39,549 nt of DNA from a virus. Positions within the stretch are counted from its first letter, which is position 1; each line of letters opens with the position of its first letter. Below, piece by piece: positions 11,541-17,634 of the stretch. The notes below the pieces were generated by a model, which saw nothing but the letters and a program-made list of their open reading frames with translations, had not been told where the DNA came from and ran no database searches. The stretch spans positions 1-39,549 of IMG/VR virus record IMGVR_UViG_3300044697_000063; one strand, given 5' to 3'. A program made the position numbers and the translations under genes.

Positions 11541-11869
11541 TTCTTTTCAATAACTTACGATTTCCACAATTGTGCGCTATCGCACGTATTACCTAGCAGA
11601 GGGAAAAAAGTTGAGGTTGCGGACCTCGAAACAAAAAACCTCAAATCGCAAACTCTGAAAACCCTCCGGATGGTATCAATTCGGTATCACTGAGCTGATA
11701 TCACGTGTAGAATGTTAGTGTTAGGTAGTATGCTGTATTCTATTTAATCGTTTTTGTTGATGCCGATAGGGTCCCCTATTCTTGGGGATGCTAAGGGGAT
11801 GCCGCCAGGCCCCCTTGCGGCCCGCGAGCCGGTGCAAGTTGCCTGGTGATACCCCGGGAAAGTACGTCC
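11541..11869. other. Structured non-coding divergent control region
   Basis: No supported gene. Elements seen: TTGAGGTT (from 11610) paired with AACCTCAA about 24 bases later; two GGTATCA copies followed by TGATATCA around 11670-11702; CCCC/GGGG hairpin and two GGGGATGC copies around 11773-11802; and a long nested hairpin with CCAGGC (11805-11810)/GCCTGG (11841-11846), CTTGC (11814-11818)/GCAAG (11834-11838), CGGC/GCCG inside. A 29-codon frame from an ATG near 11759 lacks a ribosome site. It may be an RNA gene, operators, or a replication origin. Confidence 0.5.
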
Positions 11870-11898
11870 TTGACAAACACGACGCTGGTTAGTATAAT
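11870..11898 (+). promoter_or_regulatory. Consensus sigma-70 promoter, predicted leaderless transcript
   Basis: TTGACA (11870-11875), 17 bases, TATAAT (11893-11898), with the ATG of the next gene at 11905, six bases beyond the -10. The layout is identical to the promoters at 3796 and 16028. Confidence 0.85.
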
Positions 11899-11904
11899 GT
11901 CTGT

Positions 11905-12432
11905 ATGGTTAATGCAGGTATGGCTCTAGGATCTATCTCTTCCAATATCACGAAACCGGTTTACCGGTATTTCGTATTCGAATACGACCATTCCTATCCC
12001 ATAAATGAAGAAATCCTGAATCGATTTGGTTCCGGAGGGTGGGAAGCGGTATGTTCTCTCACAAATTTAGGTCGTCCGGCACTACTTTTCAAACGCTTCG
12101 AAGGCTGGCACCCGGCCATCCCCTTGCCGCCGTCTTCCCAGGAGCCCTTACCGGCGTCCTCTAACAGACCGGAGCAGATCAGCCAAGCTGAAGAACAGAC
12201 TGCCGAGCAAGCATTCGGTGAACTCAACCGCATCGTTGAAGAGATCGTCACTCCGAACACTACGGCAACCTGCAACATCTGCAATCAGCCGATGCCGGAA
12301 GGCGAAGAGATGTTCAACTATCACGGCTACAGCGGCCCCTGCCCGCCCCCGCCACCGAAGTTCAGTCATTATGACTGTGGTGAATTCATCCATACTGACG
12401 AGAATGGATACGTGATTGGACCGGTGATCTAA
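11905..12432 (+). CDS. DUF4177-like N-terminus with C-terminal zinc-ribbon-like segment
   Basis: A 175-residue protein. Residues about 18-65 (PVYRYFVFEYDHSYPINEEI, LNRFGSGGWEAVCSL, ALLFKR) have the tyrosine-rich strand, G-x-GW-E-AV and FKR features of small DUF4177-type domains (assignment from memory). A Pro/Ser/Gln-rich linker follows. The C-terminus has CNICNQPMPEGEEMFNYHG and SHYDCGEF, giving C-x2-C plus Cys/His for metal. It heads the methyltransferase operon and is expected to be translated from a leaderless mRNA. Function unknown. Confidence 0.7.
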   Translation: MVNAGMALGSISSNITKPVYRYFVFEYDHSYPINEEILNRFGSGGWEAVCSLTNLGRPALLFKRFEGWHPAIPLPPSSQEPLPASSNRPEQISQAEEQTAEQAFGELNRIVEEIVTPNTTATCNICNQPMPEGEEMFNYHGYSGPCPPPPPKFSHYDCGEFIHTDENGYVIGPVI

Positions 12433-12665
12433 TGACTGAAACAAAGGCACCAGTTCAGTTACACCCAGTTGGTAACTCGTTGCAGTGCGCCACCCAGGGA
12501 TTCACCACCGAGGACTGCTCGTCCGCTCTCGTTAGTGATGGTTTCTACTGGCGCTGTCCTTATAACCACATTCAAGGCTTTGATCAAGCAGGAAAGCCGA
12601 TCCGCAAGATTGCCGATCGGCGCCCCTCAGTGCGCAAGGGCCATCTGAATCGAGATGTCCTATGA
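12432..12665 (+). CDS. Small Cys-containing hypothetical protein
   Basis: A 77-residue product whose ATG overlaps the previous stop (TAATG). It has QCATQGFTTEDCSSALVSDG and FYWRCPYNHIQGFDQAGKPI, three spaced cysteines with aromatic context that may form a small zinc-binding or treble-clef-like unit. The tail is basic (RKIADRRPSVRKG). The stop overlaps the next micropeptide by ATGA. Confidence 0.65.
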   Translation: MTETKAPVQLHPVGNSLQCATQGFTTEDCSSALVSDGFYWRCPYNHIQGFDQAGKPIRKIADRRPSVRKGHLNRDVL

Positions 12666-12736
12666 ATTGGCCCGAGGCTGCAGTTTGTATCGCTTGCTTT
12701 GTTTTAATGTCAGTCATCGCATGGAAGCTGCTGTGA
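12662..12736 (+). CDS. Single-span membrane micropeptide, 24 residues
   Basis: ATG at 12662 overlaps the previous TGA (ATGA) and its own TGA (12734-12736) overlaps a GTG at 12733. The peptide starts MNWPEAAVCIACFVLMSVIA and ends WKLL: one short membrane span. Peptides beginning MNWPEA with one span occur in other phage genomes (memory), which supports it as a gene. The double overlap also fixes the start of the methyltransferase. Confidence 0.6.
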   Translation: MNWPEAAVCIACFVLMSVIAWKLL

Positions 12737-13629
12737 GCCACGCTTACTACAACGAAAACGATAAGTTTGCCGCAGCTTGGCTGAAAGAATTGATTAAAGC
12801 CGGGCATATAGCAGCAGGAGATGTAGATGATCGATCAATTGAGGACGTAACTCCTAATGATCTTAGAACATACACACAGTGTCACTTCTTCGCAGGCATC
12901 GGTGGTTGGAGTTATGCCCTCCGACTTGCAGGATGGCCGGACGATAAACGGGTCTGGACCGGATCATGTCCTTGCCAGCCTTTCAGCGCGGCAGGCCAAA
13001 GAAAAGGGATTGCTGACGAGCGGCACTTATGGCCGTCCTGGTTTCATCTTATCGAGCAGTGCGGCGCTTCAGTCGTTTTTGGGGAACAAGTTACGGCAAG
13101 CCTTAAACACGGCTGGCTCGACCTTGTTCAAGATGACTTGGAAGGAGCAGGTTACACCGTCGCAGCGCACGGTATCGCTGCCTGTAATCTCGGCGCTCCG
13201 CATCAACGGAAACGATTGTACTTCGTGGCGGACACCCGATCACACACCTCGTGGAGCACGGTTAGATCAGACCAAGGGACATCAAATCAACTTGCAGGAT
13301 CAAGCGATCCTGAGTGGTTGGTCAAGCCCACGAGCGAGCAAATGGGGATTTCCCGACTCTCATGGGAGCCACGAAGCTCCGACAGCCGGTTGGCCTGCGG
13401 ACGGAAGCATCAGAGAGAGAGTGGATCAGCTACCACGTCAAGCGGCACTTTCTGGTCAACCGTTGATTGGATCTATTGCCGGGACGAAAAGTATAGGCCA
13501 GTTGAACCCGGCACATTCCCGCTGGCTCATGGGGTTTCCAACAGAATGGGAAAGTTGCGCGGATATGGTAACGCTATCGTCCCACAAGTCGCCCAAGCGT
13601 TCATCGAAAGCTACTTAGGGACTTTATGA
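12733..13629 (+). CDS. DNA cytosine-C5 methyltransferase
   Basis: 298 residues from GTG 12733, chosen because it overlaps the micropeptide stop as GTGA and starts the family-typical AYYNENDKFAAAWLK. It transfers methyl from S-adenosylmethionine to cytosine C5. Motif I is FFAGIGG (residues 52-58), motif IV is PCQPFS with catalytic Cys81, motif VI is GEQV (117-120; EQV where ENV is usual), motif VIII is QRKRLYFVA (158-166), and motif X is GYGNAIVPQV near the C-terminus (277-286). The target-recognition part (about 170-265) is short and polar. No restriction enzyme is adjacent, so it is probably for self-protection. Start alternatives are 12655 and 12721. A second long frame overlaps it. Confidence 0.9.
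   Translation: MSHAYYNENDKFAAAWLKELIKAGHIAAGDVDDRSIEDVTPNDLRTYTQCHFFAGIGGWSYALRLAGWPDDKRVWTGSCPCQPFSAAGQRKGIADERHLWPSWFHLIEQCGASVVFGEQVTASLKHGWLDLVQDDLEGAGYTVAAHGIAACNLGAPHQRKRLYFVADTRSHTSWSTVRSDQGTSNQLAGSSDPEWLVKPTSEQMGISRLSWEPRSSDSRLACGRKHQRESGSATTSSGTFWSTVDWIYCRDEKYRPVEPGTFPLAHGVSNRMGKLRGYGNAIVPQVAQAFIESYLGTL
12857..13618 (+). CDS. Long alternative-frame ORF inside the methyltransferase gene
   Basis: A 253-codon open frame covers most of the methyltransferase in a different frame. It is not a typical shadow: segments such as LASLSARQAKEKGLLTSGTY, AALQSFLGNKLRQ, GSTLFKMTWKEQVTPS and QLNPAHSRWLMGFPTEWESC recall proteins annotated in other phages and prophages. The last resembles the LNPxFxxWLMGxP segment that precedes motif X in C5 methyltransferases. 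The start is uncertain: ATG 12857, or ATG 12914 with GGAG close by. It may be a truly overlapping gene, or the trace of frame-switched methyltransferase versions. Codon-level conservation would decide. Confidence 0.45.
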   Translation: MILEHTHSVTSSQASVVGVMPSDLQDGRTINGSGPDHVLASLSARQAKEKGLLTSGTYGRPGFILSSSAALQSFLGNKLRQALNTAGSTLFKMTWKEQVTPSQRTVSLPVISALRINGNDCTSWRTPDHTPRGARLDQTKGHQINLQDQAILSGWSSPRASKWGFPDSHGSHEAPTAGWPADGSIRERVDQLPRQAALSGQPLIGSIAGTKSIGQLNPAHSRWLMGFPTEWESCADMVTLSSHKSPKRSSKAT

Positions 13630-13823
13630 ACATCCCTCAGATCGCCGTACAGACCGCCAAGGACTTCGCCGGTAAGTGGCAATACAAAGGAGTGCTCTTC
13701 GTTAACCTCGATGACGCGCACCTAGCGTTTGCTACTGACCTTACCAACATGGTGCTCCAGCAAGTATTTCAACAGATGGCGGCTCAACAAGCAGCGCCAA
13801 GGATTGTGAGCACCGAATGCTAG
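13626..13823 (+). CDS. Small hypothetical protein, 65 residues
   Basis: ATGA overlap with the methyltransferase stop. The product has MNIPQIAVQTAKDFAGKW, a strand YKGVLFVNLDD and a helix (AFATDLTNMVLQQVFQQMAA). It is soluble, with no motif. Its place suggests co-expression with the methyltransferase. Confidence 0.6.
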   Translation: MNIPQIAVQTAKDFAGKWQYKGVLFVNLDDAHLAFATDLTNMVLQQVFQQMAAQQAAPRIVSTEC

Positions 13824-13987
13824 ATGATCTCAAAGTAGACCGTATCGCTACGTGGTTGACTGTGGCGCACCAGGCGACGGAGCTTCGAGCGATGCTTGAT
13901 GATCGCTTGAAGAATGGAGCGGAGTCATTAACCATTTCTAGCATTGTCTCTTATTGCCTGAACAAAGCGCTGGAGGCTGCGATATGA
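13817..13987 (+). CDS. Small helical protein, 56 residues
   Basis: ATG at 13817 lies 7 bases before the end of the previous gene's TAG. The frame (MLDDLKVDRIATWLTVAHQA, TELRAMLDDRLKN, LTISSIVSYCLNKALEA) is entirely helical apart from a short SLTIS stretch, which could fit a ribbon-helix-helix C-terminal half. It ends in TGA overlapping the next ATG. Confidence 0.6.
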   Translation: MLDDLKVDRIATWLTVAHQATELRAMLDDRLKNGAESLTISSIVSYCLNKALEAAI

Positions 13988-14217
13988 ACCAGACACCAAC
14001 CTCACATCTCGTGGGTGCCACCAAACGATTTCGCAAACGCAACCACGGCAGCAGCACTGCAGGATCGAATCGCGGGCGTTCCGCAAGGTTCGTCACTTAC
14101 TGTCCGGAATGTCCGAACTCAAACATGGCGAATCCGGAACAGGCCGAACATCTTACAGTATCCGCCTACACAAAGACAGCGACCTGTAGAGCAGGGCATA
14201 GGTGGAAGATTCAATGA
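13984..14217 (+). CDS. Basic zinc-ribbon-like protein, 77 residues
   Basis: Start ATG 13984, overlapping the previous TGA by ATGA. The N-terminal half is Arg/Lys/Ser-rich (TKRFRKRNHGSS, SNRGRSARFV). The second half has YCPECPNSNM and TCRAGHRWK, so C-x2-C plus Cys and His, a zinc-ribbon-like arrangement. It is likely a nucleic-acid-binding small protein. Confidence 0.6.
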   Translation: MNQTPTSHLVGATKRFRKRNHGSSTAGSNRGRSARFVTYCPECPNSNMANPEQAEHLTVSAYTKTATCRAGHRWKIQ

Positions 14218-14438
14218 CAACGACTTTTGGGCTCCCGCCAGGAGTTACGACTCACCTGCCGGATGACAGGGATGAAGCAATCGCGGCTCTAATCAATGTT
14301 TTGGATCTCTGTATGATCCCGATCGACATCCTGGTCGGCTCAGGGCAGTGCGATCCTCGGGCCGATTATCTGCCAGCGGATCTCAAACGGGCAATTCTCG
14401 ACGCGCATGAAGCTATCACCCAGGTGATGGCCGAGTAA
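14214..14438 (+). CDS. Small hypothetical protein, 74 residues
   Basis: ATG 14214 overlaps the previous TGA by ATGA with GGTGGAAG upstream; a GTG at 14202 is less likely. Product: MTTTFGLPPGVTTHLPDDRD, then helices (EAIAALINVLDLCMIPIDIL, DLKRAILDAHEAITQVMAE). No family is recognised. It is the last gene of the methyltransferase operon. Confidence 0.6.
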   Translation: MTTTFGLPPGVTTHLPDDRDEAIAALINVLDLCMIPIDILVGSGQCDPRADYLPADLKRAILDAHEAITQVMAE

Positions 14439-14447
14439 ACCCTCACC

Positions 14448-14612
14448 ATGCGCCACTGGAAATGGAAGCAGGACAAAGTTCTTTCAGTGCTCCAGGACAT
14501 CGATGCCACCGAGCATAAGATTCTGGATCAGCTTCAACCACGGCTCTCGTTTATCAAGATCAAGTTTTCAGCGGTATGCAGGCATTATGGCTGTAACTGC
14601 TGTGGAGGAATT
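14448..14612 (+). CDS. N-terminal in-frame extension or separate small ORF before the Ig-like protein
   Basis: An ATG at 14448 opens a frame that runs without a stop into the next entry. The 55 residues (MRHWKWKQDKVLSVLQDIDA, ILDQLQPRLSFIKIKF, CRHYGCNCCGGI) look like a separate helical and Cys-rich domain. There is no ribosome site at 14448, while a strong one precedes 14613. It may be an ancestral separate gene fused by loss of its stop, or may not be translated. Confidence 0.4.
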
Positions 14613-14942
14613 ATGGCAGAAGGACCGGTAACACTTACACTAGGACAGACCACGGTAGCGAGCATCGACGGCTACGATCAGAATGGCGCGGCATGGACGG
14701 GGCCGATCCCGACTCCGACTTGGAGCATCGACCAGCCGTCGCTCGATACCATCACTCCGGACGCGACTACACCGGCCAACGAGGATGTCCTCTCGGTTGC
14801 CGTTGGTGTTGCGAACCTCACTGTGACCGTAACTAACGCCCAGGGAACTGTGCTCACTGATACCGAGGCTGTCACTAACGTTGCGCAGGCTCTGGTTCTA
14901 TCGAGCATCAAGATCAGCTTTGCCACCCCGACCGGTGTCTAA
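14613..14942 (+). CDS. Ig-like (Big_2-type) small structural protein
   Basis: 109 residues from ATG 14613, preceded by GGAGG at ideal distance. The pattern MAEGPVTLTLGQTTVASIDG, TWSIDQPSLDTITPDATTP, LSVAVGVANLTVTVTNAQG is typical of bacterial Ig-like folds (Big_2-like), as used in phage head decoration or tail proteins. It has no signal peptide. It may be a decoration protein on the virion. The frame is open to 14448. Confidence 0.7.
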   Translation: MAEGPVTLTLGQTTVASIDGYDQNGAAWTGPIPTPTWSIDQPSLDTITPDATTPANEDVLSVAVGVANLTVTVTNAQGTVLTDTEAVTNVAQALVLSSIKISFATPTGV

Positions 14943-14949
14943 CTATGAT

Positions 14950-14964
14950 CCAGCCTTCGGCTGG
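14950..14964 (+). repeat. Short GC hairpin after the Ig-like gene
   Basis: CCAGCC (14950-14955), TTC loop, GGCTGG (14959-14964), eight bases after the stop. There is no T-run, so it is either a weak terminator, an mRNA 3' end stabiliser or a chance palindrome. Confidence 0.4.
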
Positions 14965-15071
14965 TGGCGCAGTTGGATTAGTATTTCACGACGTTTAACG
15001 GAAGCCCCACTGCTACCGAAAAAACCCGAAGAACTCGCAAGTTAAAGTAGGATGCGGTGGGGTTAAGATTT

Positions 15072-15144
15072 GGCGGGGAAGTGAAATGGCATCACGAGAC
15101 CCTCATAAGGTCTAGATCCGGTTCGAATCCGGCGACCGCCCCCA
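15072..15144 (+). tRNA. tRNA-like gene, anticodon CAT (Met or Ile2), imperfect acceptor
   Basis: D-arm GTGA...TCAC, anticodon arm AGACC-CTCATAA-GGTCT with anticodon CAT, T-loop TTCGAAT and an encoded CCA end are all present. The acceptor pairs only at its outer five positions (GGCGG with CCGCC); positions 6 and 7 and the outer T-stem pair are mismatched, and the variable region is short (73 bases in total). It is either a degenerating or an unusual phage tRNA. Confidence 0.6.
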
Positions 15145-15242
15145 ACATGAGCACCTACGCTGCCCGTAGGGAGGGAGTGGAAGTCTCCCATTTATACCCT
15201 ATGTAAGAAAGGTTGCCTGCAAAGCAACCTATTGAGCACACA

Positions 15243-15455
15243 ATGTTAGTCCTCATCCTATTCGCGGCAATGCTCCAACCTACCCCCGATTGGACGTGCC
15301 GCGCCTTGGATGAGGCGCACATGGTCTGTGAGGCGCCGGACACCTTCGATGTAACCGACGAGGAGATCCGAGCGTGGCGCCTGGAGTATCTGGATAATCA
15401 CAACAACGACGACTTCTGTGTAGAGTGTGAACCACTAAGACTGATCAAATTATGA
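15243..15455 (+). CDS. Small hypothetical protein with hydrophobic N-terminus
   Basis: A 70-residue product from ATG 15243 (a TTG at 15213 is possible). MLVLILFAAMLQPTPDWTCR could be a signal peptide; the mature part is acidic and Cys-containing (DEEIRAWRLEYLDNHNNDD, FCVECEPL). A hairpin AGGTTGC/GCAACCT lies just upstream (about 15207-15230). Its stop overlaps the next start by ATGA. No family is known. Confidence 0.55.
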   Translation: MLVLILFAAMLQPTPDWTCRALDEAHMVCEAPDTFDVTDEEIRAWRLEYLDNHNNDDFCVECEPLRLIKL

Positions 15456-15778
15456 AAATCATAGCAACCGTAGTCCTGTTTCTATCGTTGGCTACCGCAT
15501 CCTTCAGCCAGACCCTGCAAGATGTCGCACGCCTCAATCAATGTGAACTTCAAGCTATCGCCAACGCGCAGCTCGCGGTTGACCAGGCGAACTGGAATCT
15601 GGAGCGAGTGAAGGCCACGATCGCCAGCAATCACGGTCACAGCGGCGTCTTGTACAACCCCTCCTATAAGTTCGAGGGTGATTTCATCCTGTTTTACTCT
15701 AATACGGTAATTTGGTCCGGCTCTACTATCGTCACGCCAGTTGACCGCAACAGTACCCTCATAGCGGTGCCGCAATGA
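15452..15778 (+). CDS. Secreted hypothetical protein, 108 residues
   Basis: A clear signal peptide (MKIIATVVLFLSLATASFSQ) with likely cleavage after SFS or FSQ. The mature part has a helix (LQDVARLNQCELQAIANAQL, AVDQANWNLERVKAT) and a beta-type C-terminus (GDFILFYSNTVIWSGSTIVT). Exported small proteins near a phage lysis gene could be spanin-like or act in the periplasm, but no spanin motif is visible. Confidence 0.6.
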   Translation: MKIIATVVLFLSLATASFSQTLQDVARLNQCELQAIANAQLAVDQANWNLERVKATIASNHGHSGVLYNPSYKFEGDFILFYSNTVIWSGSTIVTPVDRNSTLIAVPQ

Positions 15779-16050
15779 ACGCAACCGACGTAATTGACGC
15801 CTGGCGCTGCGACTACTGCAACATCTACGTCTATAACCTCGAAGTGAAGGGTGGGGTTCTCGGCCCGACACACGGCGCCCCGACCCCCAAGTACCTCTCG
15901 AAGCTGTATCCCAAGGTCTGCACCCTGTGCTTTGACATGCACAACGTGATTAAAGACAACGACTACTTCATGTGTGAGCAGACGAAGTGGGAAGATGCAG
16001 GCCACACACAGCAGCCGATGAATGCAATTGACAGAGGACGTATCTTGTAG
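15775..16050 (+). CDS. Two-CxxC zinc-ribbon-like protein
   Basis: 91 residues, ATGA overlap. It contains WRCDYCNIYVYNLEVKGG and, 25 residues later, VCTLCFDMHNVIKDND, a C-x2-C...C-x2-C pair, plus a later Cys (YFMCEQ). It is a small zinc-binding protein of unknown role. The next gene's promoter (16028) lies inside its last codons. Confidence 0.6.
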   Translation: MNATDVIDAWRCDYCNIYVYNLEVKGGVLGPTHGAPTPKYLSKLYPKVCTLCFDMHNVIKDNDYFMCEQTKWEDAGHTQQPMNAIDRGRIL

Positions 16051-16056
16051 TATAAT
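16028..16056 (+). promoter_or_regulatory. Consensus sigma-70 promoter, predicted leaderless transcript
   Basis: TTGACA (16028-16033), 17 bases, TATAAT (16051-16056), ATG of the next gene at 16063, six bases later. This is the third case of the same geometry. It sits at the end of the 15775 gene, so it is an internal promoter giving the lysis and membrane genes their own transcript. Confidence 0.85.
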
Positions 16057-16062
16057 GCCAGC

Positions 16063-16287
16063 ATGTATTATTACATCATGCCGGTTGTTACGTTAGTATG
16101 TGTCCTCACTCTCCTCCTTATGCTCGAAGAGTTCACCAAGCGCTGGGTACGGCGCAGGCAGTACAAAAAGTTCTACTGGGAGCTACTCGATATCCAGGAC
16201 GTGCTCAACGCTGCGCTCGACAGCTCTGAGGCGGATAGGAAGCTCAAGATCAAATATTCCGTGAATGAACTGCGGAAACTAGTCTGA
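16063..16287 (+). CDS. Small membrane protein with basic-helix tail, 74 residues
   Basis: One N-terminal membrane span (YIMPVVTLVCVLTLLLMLEE) followed by a strongly basic stretch (TKRWVRRRQYKKFYWELL) and a helix (VLNAALDSSEADRKLKIKY). It is translated from a leaderless promoter. The single span with a cytoplasmic charged tail next to a secreted protein and the hydrolase makes a lysis-timing or holin-like role possible (inference). Confidence 0.6.
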   Translation: MYYYIMPVVTLVCVLTLLLMLEEFTKRWVRRRQYKKFYWELLDIQDVLNAALDSSEADRKLKIKYSVNELRKLV

Positions 16288-16293
16288 GGTCCT

Positions 16294-16773
16294 ATGCGCT
16301 ATTGCCTTCTTTTCTTGATGTTCTTGTTTTTGATCTTTCCGGTTAAAGCTAAGTCACAGGTTCCAACCTCGGCCCGAGGGTGGGTCACCTTCGTGATGCC
16401 GAGTCCGGAAGGCCCCGGCATCGGTTATAATTTTGGCCTCTTCGGTGGGGATGGATCGACTGAAACCAACGTCTTCAGTTACAGCAAGGGCGCCTTCAGT
16501 CTTTCGACGCACTTCCCGCTGGTTGATCCTCATCTTCTGGTTCTCTTCACCGGAACCACTGGCGAGCCCACGATTGTTGCCGCAGATACTTTGGGCTGCT
16601 ATTACGTCTACTTTGACGTTACCAATGGCCTGCTTACCGTCGAAGAGTTGAATGGAACCATTCTCAAACAGTTTGTGCCGAGTGACAGCACTTACTGGCA
16701 AGAATTCTGCTCCCTCGATGGAGGCGGAAACAACTTCTGGAGTGCGGGCGGTCTCAACGTCCTGCATCCTTAA
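16294..16773 (+). CDS. Secreted beta-rich protein, 159 residues
   Basis: GAGGT ribosome site before the ATG. Signal peptide MRYCLLFLMFLFLIFPVKAK. The mature part is Gly/Ser/Thr-rich and beta-type (RGWVTFVMPSPEGPG, YVYFDVTNGLLTVEEL, GGGNNFWSAGGLNVL). Two cysteines are possibly disulfide-bonded. Its resemblance to the long secreted fibre-like proteins further on is only in style. Confidence 0.6.
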   Translation: MRYCLLFLMFLFLIFPVKAKSQVPTSARGWVTFVMPSPEGPGIGYNFGLFGGDGSTETNVFSYSKGAFSLSTHFPLVDPHLLVLFTGTTGEPTIVAADTLGCYYVYFDVTNGLLTVEELNGTILKQFVPSDSTYWQEFCSLDGGGNNFWSAGGLNVLHP

Positions 16774-16820
16774 AGTCTGGCGTGGTCGCCCCCGCAGTGA
16801 AGGGTAGGAGCGCAGAGCCA

Positions 16821-16841
16821 GGCCCGTGCAGCCCACGGGCC
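16821..16841 (+). repeat. 8-bp GC hairpin before the hydrolase gene
   Basis: GGCCCGTG (16821-16828) and CACGGGCC (16834-16841) with a five-base loop, 28 bases before ATG 16869. There is no T-run. It makes the upstream GTG start of the hydrolase (16782) unlikely and could attenuate or protect the transcript. Confidence 0.5.
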
Positions 16842-16868
16842 TCCTTCACCACACATATCCTCTTATGG

Positions 16869-17366
16869 ATGCTGCTGCTCGTTCTACTTGCACCCCAACC
16901 ACGATTCACTCCTCTCCCTCCCGTAGAAAGACCCCCAATGACCGTAGCAGATTTAGAAAAAGGGCTCGCGTGTATTCTGGCCTGGCGCGAAGAACGTTCC
17001 AACAAGATCAATGGCATGCTCGCCGTTCTGTTCGTGGTGCGTAACCGCTCCAAGGCAGGATGGAGCCAGGGTAGTTGGACACAAATCATCGAGTCCCACA
17101 ACCAGTTCAGCAGCATCTCGGTGGTGGGGAACAGCCAGACCGTCCTATATCCTGATCCCCGCGATCCCGACTTCATCTCAGTGATGCAGTTAGTCGATTC
17201 CGTGTACGACGGCACCCGCGCCGACAACCTCACGGATGGCGCCCTCTACTACGCCGACATCGGCAGGGGCATCACTCTAGGCGGATGGTTCGAGAAGAAC
17301 ATCATCAATGACCCCACCAATCACCCCCGCACCGCCCAAGTCGGCACCACAACCTTCTTCAAATAG
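16869..17366 (+). CDS. Cell-wall hydrolase of the SleB type (phage endolysin candidate)
   Basis: The core (residues about 24-165: MTVADLEKGLACILAWREE, NKINGMLAVLFVVRNRSKAG, HNQFSSISVV, YPDPRDPDFISVMQLVDSVY, DGTRADNLTDGALYYADIG, HPRTAQVGTTTFF) matches SleB-like peptidoglycan hydrolases (lytic transglycosylase class). The first 10 residues of the 16869 form are hydrophobic (MLLLVLLAP), maybe a signal-anchor that lets it leave the cell without a holin. The frame is open back to GTG 16782; ATG 16938 is the shortest option. No start has a good ribosome site. The role should be lysis at the end of infection. Confidence 0.8.
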   Translation: MLLLVLLAPQPRFTPLPPVERPPMTVADLEKGLACILAWREERSNKINGMLAVLFVVRNRSKAGWSQGSWTQIIESHNQFSSISVVGNSQTVLYPDPRDPDFISVMQLVDSVYDGTRADNLTDGALYYADIGRGITLGGWFEKNIINDPTNHPRTAQVGTTTFFK

Positions 17367-17436
17367 TGATTTATAGGTCACTTATTACCGATTAACAGCA
17401 TAAATGTGACATATAAAGTCGCATTGTGCCGGTTAT

Positions 17437-17511
17437 TGGCATGTAGCTCAACGGCAGAGCTGTTGACTGTTACTCAACCGGTTGGAGGTTCGAATCCTCC
17501 CGTGCCAGCCA
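17437..17511 (+). tRNA. tRNA-Asn (GTT)
   Basis: All arms pair: acceptor TGGCATG/CGTGCCA (one G-T), D-stem GCTC/GAGC, anticodon stem GTTGA/TCAAC with loop CTGTTAC (anticodon GTT), T-stem GGAGG/CCTCC with loop TTCGAAT. The CCA end is encoded. Length 75 bases. It lies alone between the hydrolase and the 17635 gene. Confidence 0.93.
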
Positions 17512-17634
17512 CCTTGTTATGAAAACACCAATCACCATCTTTCGAACACATAGCAATCGAAAACTTACAAGGGTATGAAACTCACTGTCAGTGAATGACC
17601 CCGAGCAACTAACTCCGTATCAAAGGAAAACATA

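Noticed and set aside
11759-11848. 29-codon frame from an ATG in the structured region
   Set aside because: No ribosome site; the frame is formed largely by the repeated GGGGATGC and hairpin sequence.
14965-15040. Second tRNA-like stretch before the CAT tRNA (GGCGCAGTTGGATTAG segment)
   Set aside because: A D-arm-like piece is visible, but there is no T-arm and no matching acceptor.
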